Shown: one piece after another, positions 37,198 through 48,692 of the stretch
Layout: each line of letters starts with the position of its first letter
Position numbering within the stretch: the first letter of the stretch is position 1
DNA from: Plantago ovata
Taxonomy: Eukaryota; Streptophyta; Magnoliopsida; Lamiales; Plantaginaceae
Reading direction: 5' to 3'
Length of the DNA: 64,000 nt
Assembly: GCA_028274465.1 (NCBI GenBank)
Contig: CM051458.1
Coordinates: 78,140,085 to 78,204,084, forward strand
The notes under the pieces: generated by a model
Told to the model about the DNA's origin: nothing
The model's database searches: none
The model's input: the letters and a program-made list of their open reading frames with translations, nothing else
Position numbers and translations under genes: made by a program

Positions 37198-39673
37198 GAA
37201 GCTAGGTCTAATTCTTTTAGTGTAGATAAACCCTCCTTTCGTAGAGACCCCGATCTTCATACCACCTCTGATTCGTGGGAGTTTTTGACTTCGAATCAGG
37301 TTTTCCCTGGTAAATCGGTCACACAAGTTTCGAACCTTCTTCTGCAAATGGCTCGTGCTCGTATTAGAACACCAAGTGATTCTACCGTTTCTGCCGCCGA
37401 ACCTGCCCCCAATCACGAGTTAGCTGGTCCCTCGAACCATCCCCCGCCTCAGCCGATGGAGGCTGATGATGGTCCTGCTCCTGACCCCATAGCCACCGAA
37501 AACAACGCCGATGGAAGACTCTCGGAAGAGGCTAGTATCGTAAAGATCCGAGAAGCGGAGGCTCTATACGAGAAGTTTGACATCCCGAGCTCCTACGAGA
37601 TTCTCATCCCCGACTTCGAGGTTCGTATGTATAGTCCCCCTGATGATTGCTTGTGTTTGAATCTTCTACACTTTGAGTATGGTTTTCGATTCCCCATCTC
37701 TTCTGGTGTGGCTCGAATACTGACTGGTATCGGAATGTGTCCGACTCAACTGCTACCCAATGCCATGGGTAGCTTAATAGCTTACTGTATTTGGAGTCAG
37801 TCTGTGTGTCGTAGGTTGACGGCCTCCAACTTCCTTCATTTCTTCAAGATTTTAGAGAGCCCCGACGGCGGTGGATTTTATTATTTTCCCCCTATCAAGG
37901 GGTTCGAACTGTTCGGGAAGTTTTAGTCTTCTCACGGTGCCGGATATAAACGTCGATACGTCTATGTTCGGCTTCCTTCGAATTCAGACGGGACGCCTGG
38001 GGTCGTTCCGACCCCTCGACTATGGCGTCGTGGGTCTAATGTGCCCGAGGTTAAGGTAAAGGATAGGGCGAAGTGGCTCAATCGTTACCGGAATAGTCCT
38101 CTCGAGAATCGGATCAACCCCTATAGTCTCTTGGTTGAGCCGATCCTCTTCCTTGCCGGTACTCGTCGGGCTCCATACCAGAGATGCGGGGCATCCGAGA
38201 CTTGAGTAAGTGCTCACTTTGTTTTGTTATTTTTCTTCTAAGTACTTTTGTAGTTTCGATACATTTTTTCGAGCTGTGGATTCTAACTGTTTGCTTCTTA
38301 TGCTCGTAGGCTACTGGATCAAGATGTCAAACTGATTCCTTGCTCGTCGCGCCCTCGAACTCCAGCTCAAAAAATCTCAAGTGAGCAAGTATACCGAGCC
38401 CCGGCCTCATAACGTCATGACTATTATCCCTCAAGACTTTGCGAGGGATATAGTCCCGACTTCTGCTGGCGAGGTACCTGCTACTCCTCCCGCCGCCGCT
38501 GCTCCGTCGAACCCGGGGGCCGAGCCCGAGCGGGTCGAAGAATCTGGAGGTCCTGGGCCGAGCCATGGAGCTACCGAGGCAGAAGGCTCGAAGAGAAAGC
38601 TAGAGGGGGCTCAACCGTCGACCTCCGATAACCGAAGCAAGCGGGATAAGGAGGATCGAACTATAATTGAAATCCCCGAGTCCCAAACTGGCTCGAGGAG
38701 GCTGCGTGTGCCTACTGCTGACGAACTAGGGCAGGCCTTGGGAGGCAAGAGAACTGAAGTTTCATTCCTTCGAGGCGAAGGTCATACGGCCCTTGGGTGG
38801 ACCGAAATGATGGCCTCGAGGGCCGACCAAGCAGAGTTGGACCGTCTCTCCGACGCTGAAGTTAGGGCTAAAGAGGCCTTGCTTCATATGCAGGTAATAT
38901 TTTAAATATTTTTCTTTTCTGTGTTTTTTTTTTGACTCGGTTTCTTTTGTGCAGTTGATTACGGTGTCTAAAAACCTCTCGAGCCGTCTCGACTGGAAGG
39001 GTTCCCTAGGCAACTCCTTTCAACAAAGGATTGATGATGAGAAGAAGGCGAGGCTGAGGCTCGAAAATGCTTTGAAGCGGAAGAATGATGAAGTGGCCCA
39101 GCTCTCGAAGCAGGTGGGGGCTCTCCAAGACCAGAATGCTAAGGTGACCCTCAGCCTGTCCTCTGCTGAAGAGAGGAGCTTGACGCTCGAGGCTAAAGCT
39201 GCCCAGCTGGGCAAGGAGCGAGATGGTTTCGAAGCTGCTCTTCGGAGGACTCGCGAGGAAGTTGTGAAGAGTGGTAAATTCGCTCGCGTTGATGCCGTCC
39301 ACGACTTCTTGAAGTCCCAATCCTTTGAGTACCTGCTGTCGAAGAAGGATGCCGGAAAGATTGTCGAAACGAATGATAAGGTGATAGGCCAGTTGAGGAA
39401 GAAGAATAAGTTGATGGCTGACTTCGATGAAGGCGTCGACATTGACCTATCGAAAGATCAGAACTTCGAGGATCCTCCTGTCCCTGAATCCGAGACTGAC
39501 GTGGGCGTCACTGTCGAGGAGTACTTTACTGCGCTTGCGACCGAGGAGTTCTTTGGTTTAGCCCATCCTGAAGAAGTGGAGATCCCGGCTTCTCCTCCAA
39601 TGCCTTCCTTTGTTGGTTCGATGTGCGAGGTTGGGAACGACCTTCTTCAATCAGCTGGGATTGGTGTGGGTAG
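37198..39673 (+). mobile_element. Coding remains of unit G: plant 'putative gypsy-type transposon' protein
   Basis: Exon-like blocks with intron-like gaps at 38206-38309 and 38894-38954. Early block: ALYEKFDIPSSYEILIPDFE, LNLLHFEYGFRFPISSGVAR and ANFLHFFKILESP-like sequence, the pattern of the plant 'putative gypsy type transposon' N-terminal domain. Middle block: Pro/Ala-rich with a basic patch (GSKRKLE). Last block (38955-39673): a long charged coiled coil (LRLENALKRKNDEVAQLSKQ) and an acidic tail. Such proteins belong to plant retroelement-derived units and have no proven function. The reading is opened by Cassandra upstream and by the D/E complex at 39674. It is old and broken. Confidence 0.65.
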
Positions 39674-42600
39674 TGATGATGTCGTTTTTCACCAATTAAA
39701 TTTGTTTAAAAGCCAAAGAACACTTATCACTACACAAACTAGAGTGCAATGGCAAGTTTTCCCCGAGTGTCGTTCTCTCGGGACCTAACGTGGCTTTGTT
39801 TGTGGTTTTTGCTAGTTATTTCAGTCAACGAGTTCAAGTTTTTATGGAATTGTTTTCTTAGAACAACGCAACAGAAATCAGATTGTTGTAATCAAGTTTG
39901 GAAAACGGTTGGTGGTTGATGAACGTATTTTTGACTCCAGGCGGTCCGCTTGTCAAGCGGAGCGCTTGGGAGGCTCCAGGCGCTCCGCTTGAAATTCCAG
40001 TAAGAATGAAATTCTTACTGGAAATCCAAGCGGACCGCTTGAGCTTACCAAGCGCTTCGCTTGGCTCTGTTTCCAGATTTTCGATATTTTTTCCTATCTT
40101 AATCACCTAAGGCACCAAGACAAACACTAGACTATACTAATCACGACAAAAGGCACACAGGCCACAACTACAAACACAAAGAAAGCTAACTAAATGCAAA
40201 ACACTTACCACCTCGGGTTGCCTCCCGAGAAGCGCCTTTGTTTAAAAGTCGTTGGCTCGACTCTTCACAACTCATGCGGGATTGATTTCGCCTCGGGTAC
40301 TAGACTTCCCCCTCCAATTGCCTCTCAAAGAATCAATTCCCTGCACATCTTGACGAACATAAAGTGGACCAAAAAATCCTACAAGTTCGTTAGTATCAAC
40401 ATAAGCACATGAATCAACAATGGCTCGCAACGTATGTTGCTTGCCATTTACCTCAAAGTGACATGTTCGGCGATACATGTCTATGACCATATGCACTTTG
40501 TTGATGAAGGCTCTACCCAAGAGAACCACATCCTTGAGCTTAGCAGAAGATGTAGGCATAACGATGAAATTAGTCTTCACCACTACACCGGCAACCCTCA
40601 CCGCCAAGTTCTCAATCACACCCAACGGCTTTTTCATGGACCCATCCGCTAATTGCACCATGCATTTCATAGGTCTCAAGCTAGACAAACCCGACTCTTC
40701 ATACACGTTCAAGGGTATAACATTCACACCCGCTCCCGTGTCTAGAGTTGCCACTATTCCGTCCTTCTTCCCCAAGCCGATTTCAACATCGAAGCTCTCT
40801 TGGATGGGCACTTCCACCATATCCACCATCTCATCCTCAGACGATGAGTTTTCTTTCACCTCTTCAACTATCGCATCAGATTGTGCGACAACTTCCTCTT
40901 CCATAACCACCTTAGGAGTCTCGACCTCCTCACTCACCTTGCATGTTTCAGTTATCTTGCAACTTGGCACCTCAACTAGTGCATTGTCTCTCACAACCAT
41001 GATCTCCACGGGCAAATCAGTCACCACGGTTATGGCCATAGCCTTCTCCGTGTTCCCGGGAAACTTCCCTTGCTCTCTACTAGCCCCCCGATCTATCAGC
41101 TCTTGCAACTTCTTATGGAGGTTGCTACTACTAGCCTCAAGCTTCTCAAACCGCTGATTGTTAGTAGTTTCATTACGATAGTAATGCTCCATAAACTTAT
41201 TCGTCTTCAACACAAGATCGTTGAGAGAAGAGACAAGAGGTGAAAGAAGCACCCCTCCACCTTGTGATCCCGAACTAGCAACCTGAGGTGGAGCTGTAGG
41301 ATTAGAAGGCGGTGCTCCTTCATACCAATTGTTCCCATAGCTGAGACGACTTCTATCTTGATTAGGCCCATAGGCATTTTGATCCGGGTTATGAAGATAA
41401 CCACGGTTGCCTTGATTCTGGTACCCACCTCGGGGTCCACGGTTTTGTGGCCTCATATTGCCATATCCTTGCCCGTAGTTCACATCTCCAACTACTTGCT
41501 CTCCCTCAGCAGCATACACTTCTTGACGGACATTGTTCGTGATATATTGCTCTCTAGAAAATTCAGAACGGCATAAATAGGCCGGGTGCCCATAGTGTTT
41601 GCACACACCACAAACTTCCGTAGAAGGAGAAGGAACGCTTTGCCTCAAAGCTTGCTTCACTTCATGGGCGAACCCATCGAAGGCATTTTGTTCTACCACT
41701 ACCTTGGCCTCACCTCTTTGCTCCTTTTGGAGCACACGAGCCCTCACATTCCGGTTTTGGGAATTCCGGTACATCATGTCCAGCTTCACTTGAGCTTGAG
41801 AAGGAAGCAACTCCCCCATACTACCTCCACAAATACTATCCACTTGAGATTGAATCTCGGGATGTAAACCATTGTAAAAGAATTGGAGAAGCTGACCTTT
41901 ATCATACCCGTGATGTGGGCATCGATGATGCAACCCCATGAATCGATCATAAGCCTCGTGGAAAGGCTCATCATACCTCTGCTCGAAGGAGCTAATTTGG
42001 CTCTTCATAGCCATCGTCTTGGAAGCGGGGTAGTAACGCTCCATGAACTTATCAAAACAAAGATCCCATGTTGTCAAAGACCCGGCCTCCAAAGTATTAA
42101 GCCAAGCCTTTGCACGATCACCTAGCCCCATAGAAAAGACCTTCAAACGGAGATCATCATCCGTAACACCAGCTCCTGGTCGCCCAAGATGGAGAACAAA
42201 ATTCTCGAGCTCATTCAAGAACCCAATCACGTCCTCATTAGCCATCCCATAGAATTTGGGAAGTTGTTGGAACATGTGATTCGTGATCTCCAAGTTCCTT
42301 GTGGCATCATTGAGGACAATTGCTGGTCCTCTAGCCCCAACCGTAGGCTTAGTAAGTGTACGTATAGGCCGCTCCGCCATTTTACCTTCCAAGTAAACAG
42401 ATTCAAGAATTGGCTCCAAAAGATAAGAAGAAGACTCTTCCCGAATTGATGATGTCGTTTTTCACCAATTAAATTTGTTTAAAAGCCAAAGAACACTTAT
42501 CACTACACAAACTAGAGTGCAATGACAAGTTTTCCCCGAGTGTCGTTCTCTCGGGACCTAACGTGGCTTTGTTTGTGGTTCTTGCTAGTTATTTCAATCA

Positions 42601-42689
42601 ACGAGTTCAAGTTTTTATGGAATTGTTTTCTTAGAACAACGCAACAGAAATCAGATTGTTGTAATCAAGTTTGGAAAACGGTTGGTGGT
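39674..42689 (-). mobile_element. Element D: Athila-like gag-protease with shortened LTR ends
   Basis: Flanked by direct repeats of 243 bp (39674-39916 and 42447-42689) that match only the last part of the family's ~1.4-kb LTR. The coding region 40272-42419 is one long open frame. Gag: LTTWDLCFDKFMERYYPAS, CPHHGYDKGQLLQFFYNGL. Knuckle: CGVCKHYGHPAYLC. Then a long acidic linker and a retropepsin region (ATLDTGAGVNVIPLNVYE, VVLLGRAFINKVHMVIDMYR). No polymerase or integrase. 3' of the coding part is a long hairpin at 39974-40043. The LTRs and noncoding parts are rearranged, while the gag-protease frame looks whole. Confidence 0.82.
39974..40043 (-). other. Long hairpin in the 3' UTR of D
   Basis: On the plus strand, arms ATTCCAGTAAGAAT and ATTCTTACTGGAAAT close a 3-base loop (perfect for 13 bp). 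The stem continues outward through CGCTCCGCTTGAA and CCAAGCGGACCGCTTG-type sequence to about 33 bp with few mismatches. Element E has a hairpin at the equivalent place (48902-48967) with a different tip. Confidence 0.85.
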
Positions 42690-43121
42690 TGATGAACGTA
42701 TTTTTGACGCGTTCATCTTGTCTTTTTTACCTTCTTTTGCTATCTTCTAGCCTTGTTTTTTGGTTAGTTTTGTAGAATAGTGTCACGTTTTGTGTTTTCT
42801 GCATTTTGAGGCACTTAGGTACGAAACGGTGTTTTTTTGAGCTAAAAACGAGCCTTTTTGATGGAAAAGATGGCCCCGTTGAAGTTCCCCAATCTCCGTG
42901 GCTTGTTCGTAAGTGTTTGAGTATTAATAAGCATCGAGAAGGATGAGTCCAAGGCACCCGAGGGCCATGCGAGGGCAAAAAGATTGAGTTTGAAGACAAA
43001 AATCTGCCCAGGAGCCAAGCTAAGCGCCTGGAATAGTGAAGCGCTCCGCTTCAGTTTCCAGGAGCTTTGGCACAGAAGCCAAGCGAAGCGCTTGGAGTGC
43101 CAAAGCGCTTCGCTTGCCAAG

Positions 43122-44834
43122 TGATGAACGTGTCAAATTCAATCAAATATATTTGTTATTTAGCCAAAGGCAATCCACAACTACAACGAAAACCATAGTG
43201 TAGTAGCAGAATAACTCGAGTGTCGTTCTCTCAGGACTATAACTAGCTTTATCTGTTTAACAAGAGAATATAAAACAGCAAATAAAAAGCAATAGGGGTT
43301 TTCAAGCAGATAATGGAGGTTGGTGATAGTATGGTCCTTCTTAACATAATGGGTCGATAATCATGCATAAATTCCTCGGTCTTGCATAGAGATCTTTGAA
43401 TGAATCTTGGGTCCTGTTGTAAGTATTAAGCACTACGAAGATAATATGGGTCTGACCTGTCAACAACTAACGTCCTATTGTGTTCCGTAATCATTCAACA
43501 CTACGAAGATAATTTGGTCTGATTGGTCGACAAGTGTCCAAGTGTGCATAATGATCAATACAACATACGAGAATTTTGGTTTCCACTCATCAACGAAATA
43601 AAGCAATGACACGGAGTATAATGCGCGATATAGCCATTAGCATGATTATCTTCCCTCGCTAAGAATTCACATACTACCACCAACGATAAATTTAGCTACT
43701 CATAGGCATGCAATCAATAGCAATCATAGAAGAAAACATATTGAAAGAATATAAAATAAGTAGATAAAAGTTGTAAGATACAAAGTTACCGAAGGTTGTC
43801 AATCTCCGGATGATTGTGGTCCTACGAGCTCCAATCTGCTATGAAAAAGTATCCCCTAAGCTATGGAACTCCCAGGACAGGCCCCGGGAAGTTCCTCCCT
43901 AAAACTATAGAGAGAGGTGAGAAAGTAGGCTTGGAAAGATATGATTTTCGGAAAGAAAACTCGCAACTATATATAGGCCCGGAAATTGCCCGCGGCGGTT
44001 CGCCCGAGGCACGGGGCGGTTCGCCCCACAGTGTAAACGCGGAATTTTCGACGCGGTTTTGGATTTCTTCACCTTTTCGGACTCGGTTTCAGACTTCTAA
44101 TGGCATTCTAACCTTCAGATTCGACCCCTAGACTCCAAATCCTATCGGGAAACCTTCAGATACTCCAAATAGGCTTCTGGAACACCAATTCCTTGTAGAC
44201 TTCAATATAATTGCCCGTAAATCTCCGAATTTCAACCAAAACCTGAAAAATAAAATCTAAAGGGAAATGTGACACTTGTTGAAGGGTAAATCGTGCTTCT
44301 TTCTAAGTTCGCAATGAGTCGCTATTATAAGTCTTTCTAGTTCTTCTTCNNNNNNNNNNNNNNNNNNNNNNNNNNNNNNNNNNNNNNNNNNNNNNNNNNN
44401 NNNNNNNNNNNNNNNNNNNNNNNNNNNNNNNNNNNNNNNNNNNNNNNNNGTTCGCCCGAGGCACGGGGCGGTTCGCCCCACAGTGTAAACGCGGAATTTT
44501 CGCGTTTTCGACGCGGTTTTGGATTTCTTCACCTTTTCGGACTCGGTTTCAGACTTCTAATGGCCTTCTAACCTCCAGATTCGACCCCTAGACTCCAAAT
44601 CCTATCCGGAAACCTTCAGATACTCCAAATAGGCTTCTGGAACACCAATTCCTTGTAGACTTCAATATAATTGCCCGTAATCTCAGAATTTCAACCAAAA
44701 CCTGTAAAATAAAATCTAAAGGGAAACGTGACACTATTCTAATAAAATGTACTAAAATATAGCTAAATTAACATAGAGGATAGCTAAATTAGGTGAAAAA
44801 GACTCGAATGAAAGTGTAAAATACACATTCATCA
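43122..44834 (-). mobile_element. A-family LTR insertion with assembly gap
   Basis: Left and right ends are those of an A/B/C-family LTR in minus orientation. 43122-44275 gives nearly a whole LTR (TATA at 43967-43976). 44277-44349 is unrelated sequence matching the end of the Tat LTR of element F. 44350-44449 is N. 44450-44834 repeats the LTR from the palindromic patch onward. It may be a solo LTR, or two LTRs whose interior was lost in assembly. Confidence 0.7.
44350..44449. other. Assembly gap of 100 N
   Basis: Exactly 100 N, the usual placeholder for a gap of unknown size. The sequence right of the gap restarts at a point already passed on the left side of the same LTR, so the true content is unresolved. 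Confidence 0.98.
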
Positions 44835-45952
44835 CCAAGCGCTCCGCTTGGCTTCTCCAAGCGGTCCGCTTGGCAGCGGTTACGTTTTCGGATTTTCCTT
44901 CTTAGATCTGATCTTTGGTCATTTTTTGAAGATCTTTTGAACTGTAACTTCGTTTTGGAGAGCTCGTAAGCCCCAAAACTCAGAGAAAACTCAGATTACA
45001 TTGTATTTTAGCTTGGGATTCAAGGTTTTGATTGGAATTCGTCCTTTGTAATCATCTACGGAGAGGTTTTCTTGATTTCCACCGATTAGTGACAGCTTTG
45101 GTGGTAACTTGTATCACTCTCTTGTCTTGTAGTTTGATATGATGTATTCTGATTATTATTCATATGAATTGATGTCTATGTTGATGAATATGAGTAGCTA
45201 AATCTTTTGTGTTGGTGGTAGAATGTAGAATATGCATGCTATGGGTTATGTTTATGCTTACATGAGATTGTGATTCAATCTTGCTGCAAATTCCTTCATA
45301 TGATTCTTAGTTGCCTATAAAATATATTCGAATTGAGTATAGTGACAAACTCTTGGTCAATGAAAGCTATAGGATTGTATGTTAGAGATTTGCAGCATGC
45401 TAGATAAATGGTGTTGGTGACAAGCACCTCTAAAGTATTGATAGTGGTCTTTTATGATGTGTGTCTTAAAGTTACCTAGACGAGTTGCTTAGCAGACTAG
45501 ATCGAAGGTTTTACGCACTGAACTTGTGAGCATATTCGTAACCCATGTATGTGTATTTGATTTCTACCACCAACCGTTTTCCAAACTTGATTACAACAAT
45601 CTGATTTCTCGTTGCTTTGTTCAAAGGAAACGATTCTATAAACATTTGAACTCGTTGACTGAAATTAGTAGCAAAAACCTCAAGCAAAGCCACGTTAGGT
45701 CCCGAGAGAACGACACTCGGGGACAACTTGCCATTGCACTCTAGTTTGTGTAGTGATAAGTGTTCTTAGGCTTTTAAACAAATTTAATTGGTGAAAAACG
45801 ACATCATCAATTTGGCGCCGTTGCCGGGGACTTAACTCCTTTGGTTGGTGTTTTTGTTTTTGTTTTTTCAGCCAACATCTCTTCTTTGTCTCATTTCTGT
45901 TTTTGTTTCTTTTTGCTTGAGATACTCACTATCTTGTATTTCAGGTGAGTGC

Positions 45953-47707
45953 ATGCCTAGAACCCGAACTGGTGGACTTATTATTAAACCTTTTGTAGAC
46001 GAGATCGATCATTTGTTTCAAAGGAGAAGGAGAAATTTGAATCTCGAGTTTGAAGGAGTAGCATCTAGAGCTTCCACTTCTAGTATTTGGGAAGAGTCTT
46101 CTTCTTATCTTTTGGAGCCAATTCTTGAATCTGTTTACTTGGAAGGTGAAATGGCGGAGCGGCCCATACGTACACTTACTAAGCCTACGGTTGGGGCTAG
46201 AGGACCAGCAATTGTCCTCAATGATGCCACAAGGAACTTGGAGATCAAGAATCACATGTTCCAACAACTACCCAAATTCTATGGGATGGCTAATGAGGAC
46301 GTGATAGGGTACTTGAATGAGCTCGAGAACTTTGTTCTCCATCTTGGGCGACCAGGAGCTGGTGTTACGGATGATGATCTCCGCATGAAGGTCTTTTCTA
46401 TGGGGCTAGGCGATCGTGCAAAGGCTTGGCTCAATACTTTGGAGGCCGGGTCTTTGACAACATGGGATCTATGTTTTGATAAGTTCATGGAGCGTTACTA
46501 CCCCGCTTCCAAGACAATGTCTATGAAGAGCCAAATTAGCTCCTTCGAGCAGAGGTACAATGAGCCTTTCCACGAGGCCTATGATCGTTTCATGGGGTTG
46601 CATCATCGATGCCCACATAACGGGTATGATAAAGGTCAACTTCTCCAATTCTTTTACAACGATTTACATCCTGAGATTCAATCTCAAGTGGATAGTATTT
46701 GTGGAGGTAGTATGGGGGAGTTGCTTCCTTCTCAAGCCCAAGTGAAGCTGGACATGATGTACCGGAATTCCCAAAACCGGAATGTGAGGGCTCGTGTGCT
46801 CCAAAAGGAGCAAAGAGGTGAGACCAAGGTAGTGGTAGAACAAAATGCCTTCGATGGGTTCGCCCATGAAGTGAAGCAAGCTTTGAGGCAAAGCGTTCCT
46901 TCTCCTTCTACGGAAGTTTGTGGTGTGTGCAAGAACTATGGGCACCCGGCCTACTTATGCCGTTCTGAATTTGCTAGAGAGCAATATATCACGAACGATG
47001 TCCGTCAAGAAGTATATGCTGCTGAGGGAGAGCAAGTAGTTGGAGATGTGAATTACGGGCAAGGTTATGGCAATGTGAGGCCACAAAACCGTGGACCCCG
47101 AGGTGGGTACCAGAATCAAGGCAACCGTGGTTATCTTCATAACCCGGATCAAAATGCCTATGGGCCTAATCAGGATAGAAGTCGTCTCAGCTATGGGAAC
47201 AATTGGTATGAAGGAGCACCGCCTTCTAATCCTACACCTCCGCCTCAGGTTGTTAGTTCGGGACCACAAGGTGGAGGGGTGCTTCCTTCACCTCTTGTCT
47301 CTTCTCTCAACGATCTTGTGTTGAAGACAAATAAGTTTATGGAGCATTACTATCGTAATGAAGCTACTAACAATCAGCGGTTTGAGAAGCTTGAGGCTAG
47401 TAGTAGCAACCTCCATAAGAAGTTGCAAGAGCTGATAGATCGGGGGGTTGGTAGAGAGCAAGGGAAGTTTCCCGGAAACACGGAGAAGGCTATGGCCATA
47501 ACCGTGGTGACTGATTTGCCCGTGGAGATCACGGTTGTGAGAGACAATGCACTAGTTGAGGTGCCAAGTTGCAAGATAACTGAAACTTGCAAAGTGAGTG
47601 AGGAGCTTGAGACTCCTAAGGTAGTTGTGAAAGAGAAAGTGGTCGCACAATCTGATGCGATAGTGGAAGAAGTGAATGAAGTCTCATCGTCTCTTGAAGT
47701 TATCTAA
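45953..47707 (+). mobile_element. gag ORF of element E
   Basis: The start chosen is the ATG at 45953 (MPRTRTGGLIIKPFVDEID), because E2 has the same start at 52226; the frame stays open further upstream. Domains: gag core (LTTWDLCFDKFMERYYPAS, CPHNGYDKGQLLQFFYNDL), CCHC knuckle CGVCKNYGHPAYLC, a Gly/Asn/Gln-rich linker with GYQNQGNRGYLHNPDQ and a coiled-coil-like segment near the end. It is about 585 residues long and stops just where D continues into a protease domain. Looks whole. Confidence 0.88.
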
Positions 47708-47726
47708 TAATATTATTCTAGGTACC

Positions 47727-48692
47727 ATGGACACAAGAGCCAAGAAGAAAACAAGGAAGGATGGAGCTTCAACCTCCAAGGAGATTCCCCGTGATGAAAG
47801 CGACCGTGACCCATACAAAGAATCGGACGCATTGCGGAGGTTCCGATACAACTTCTATAGGGGAGGAGAACGTTCAGTGATTTGGGACCGTAGCATCTCC
47901 TTTACTTCAAAGGAGTTGGACGTACTAAAGGGGACAAAATATGAGAACAAGGGGCTTTTCTTTGATGTACCCTATGCACCCTATGCTCACCTTACCAGGC
48001 TTATAACGGCGAGAGGATGGATCTTCTATGGGAAAGAACTCTCCGGATGGGATAGAGACCTTGTCGAGGAGTTCCACATTGCCTTCGAAGACTATAACTA
48101 TAAGGCCGAAGCAGTACCTATTCGTGGTGTGATGGTCCCTTTCTCACCATTGAGTATCACTAGTTTCATTATGGGACTAGAGGAACCCTTGCGGGAAGAC
48201 AAGAATAAGGTAGCATACTATGTGAGTGATCCCTATGTGCACTATGTCTATGACCCAACGATTGAGAAGTTTCCGAGGAGGATAGTCGGGGTTCTGACAA
48301 CCAAGGACTACAAGCCGAGGAAGACGCGTCTCGATAACACCTTGAAGTATAAAGATTTGCAGTTGCACGCCCGCATGATCCTACCTTTCGTGGTAGCTAA
48401 TCTGATCCCGGGACTCATAACCGAAGAGATAACGCCGGAAGTCGGGATCTTAGTCTATTCCCTCATGGAGAACTTGCACATCACTCCCGGGGACATCATC
48501 TTCCAGCAATTCGAGATTAAACGAGAACCCGACCACCCACTAGTCTTCCCACATCTGATCACTGCTATGTGTGAGAAAGCAAATGTGCCAAACATCCGGC
48601 GCACCGAGGCATCGAGGGAACCAATCGACATAGAGACATACGATCTGATACTCCACCTCTTCGGAGTAGAGCAAGGGTTCGAATCCGAGTGA
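47727..48692 (+). mobile_element. Second ORF of element E: putative plant transposon protein domain
   Basis: About 322 residues from ATG 47727 (MDTRAKKKTRKDGASTS). It has a basic N-terminus, then a compact domain with LITARGWIFYGKELSGWDRD, LVEEFHIAFEDYNYKAEAVP, IRGVMVPFSPLSITSFIMGL and ILPFVVANLIPGLITEEITP. This is the layout of the 'putative plant transposon protein' domain found in many plant retroelements, of unknown function. It has no retropepsin, polymerase or integrase motif and no membrane segment, so it is not envelope-like. It begins about 19 bp after the gag stop, so reinitiation or a spliced or separate message would be needed for its expression. Looks whole. Confidence 0.72.

Larger units (their letters stand above)
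42690..45809 (+). repeat. 5' LTR of element E, interrupted at 43122-44834
   Basis: Starts TGATGAACGTATTTTTGACG and ends GACATCATCA directly before the PBS. The A-family insert is flanked by CCAAG (43117-43121 and 44835-44839), and the LTR resumes exactly in the sequence seen uninterrupted at 51113 in the 3' LTR. Palindromes of the type CCAAGCGGTCCGCTTGG lie at 43013-43121 and 44835-44880. Confidence 0.9.

Noticed and set aside
47727-48692. Envelope-like ORF in element E
   Set aside because: Athila elements can carry an env-like ORF, but this one has no signal peptide or membrane segment and matches the plant-transposon-domain layout.
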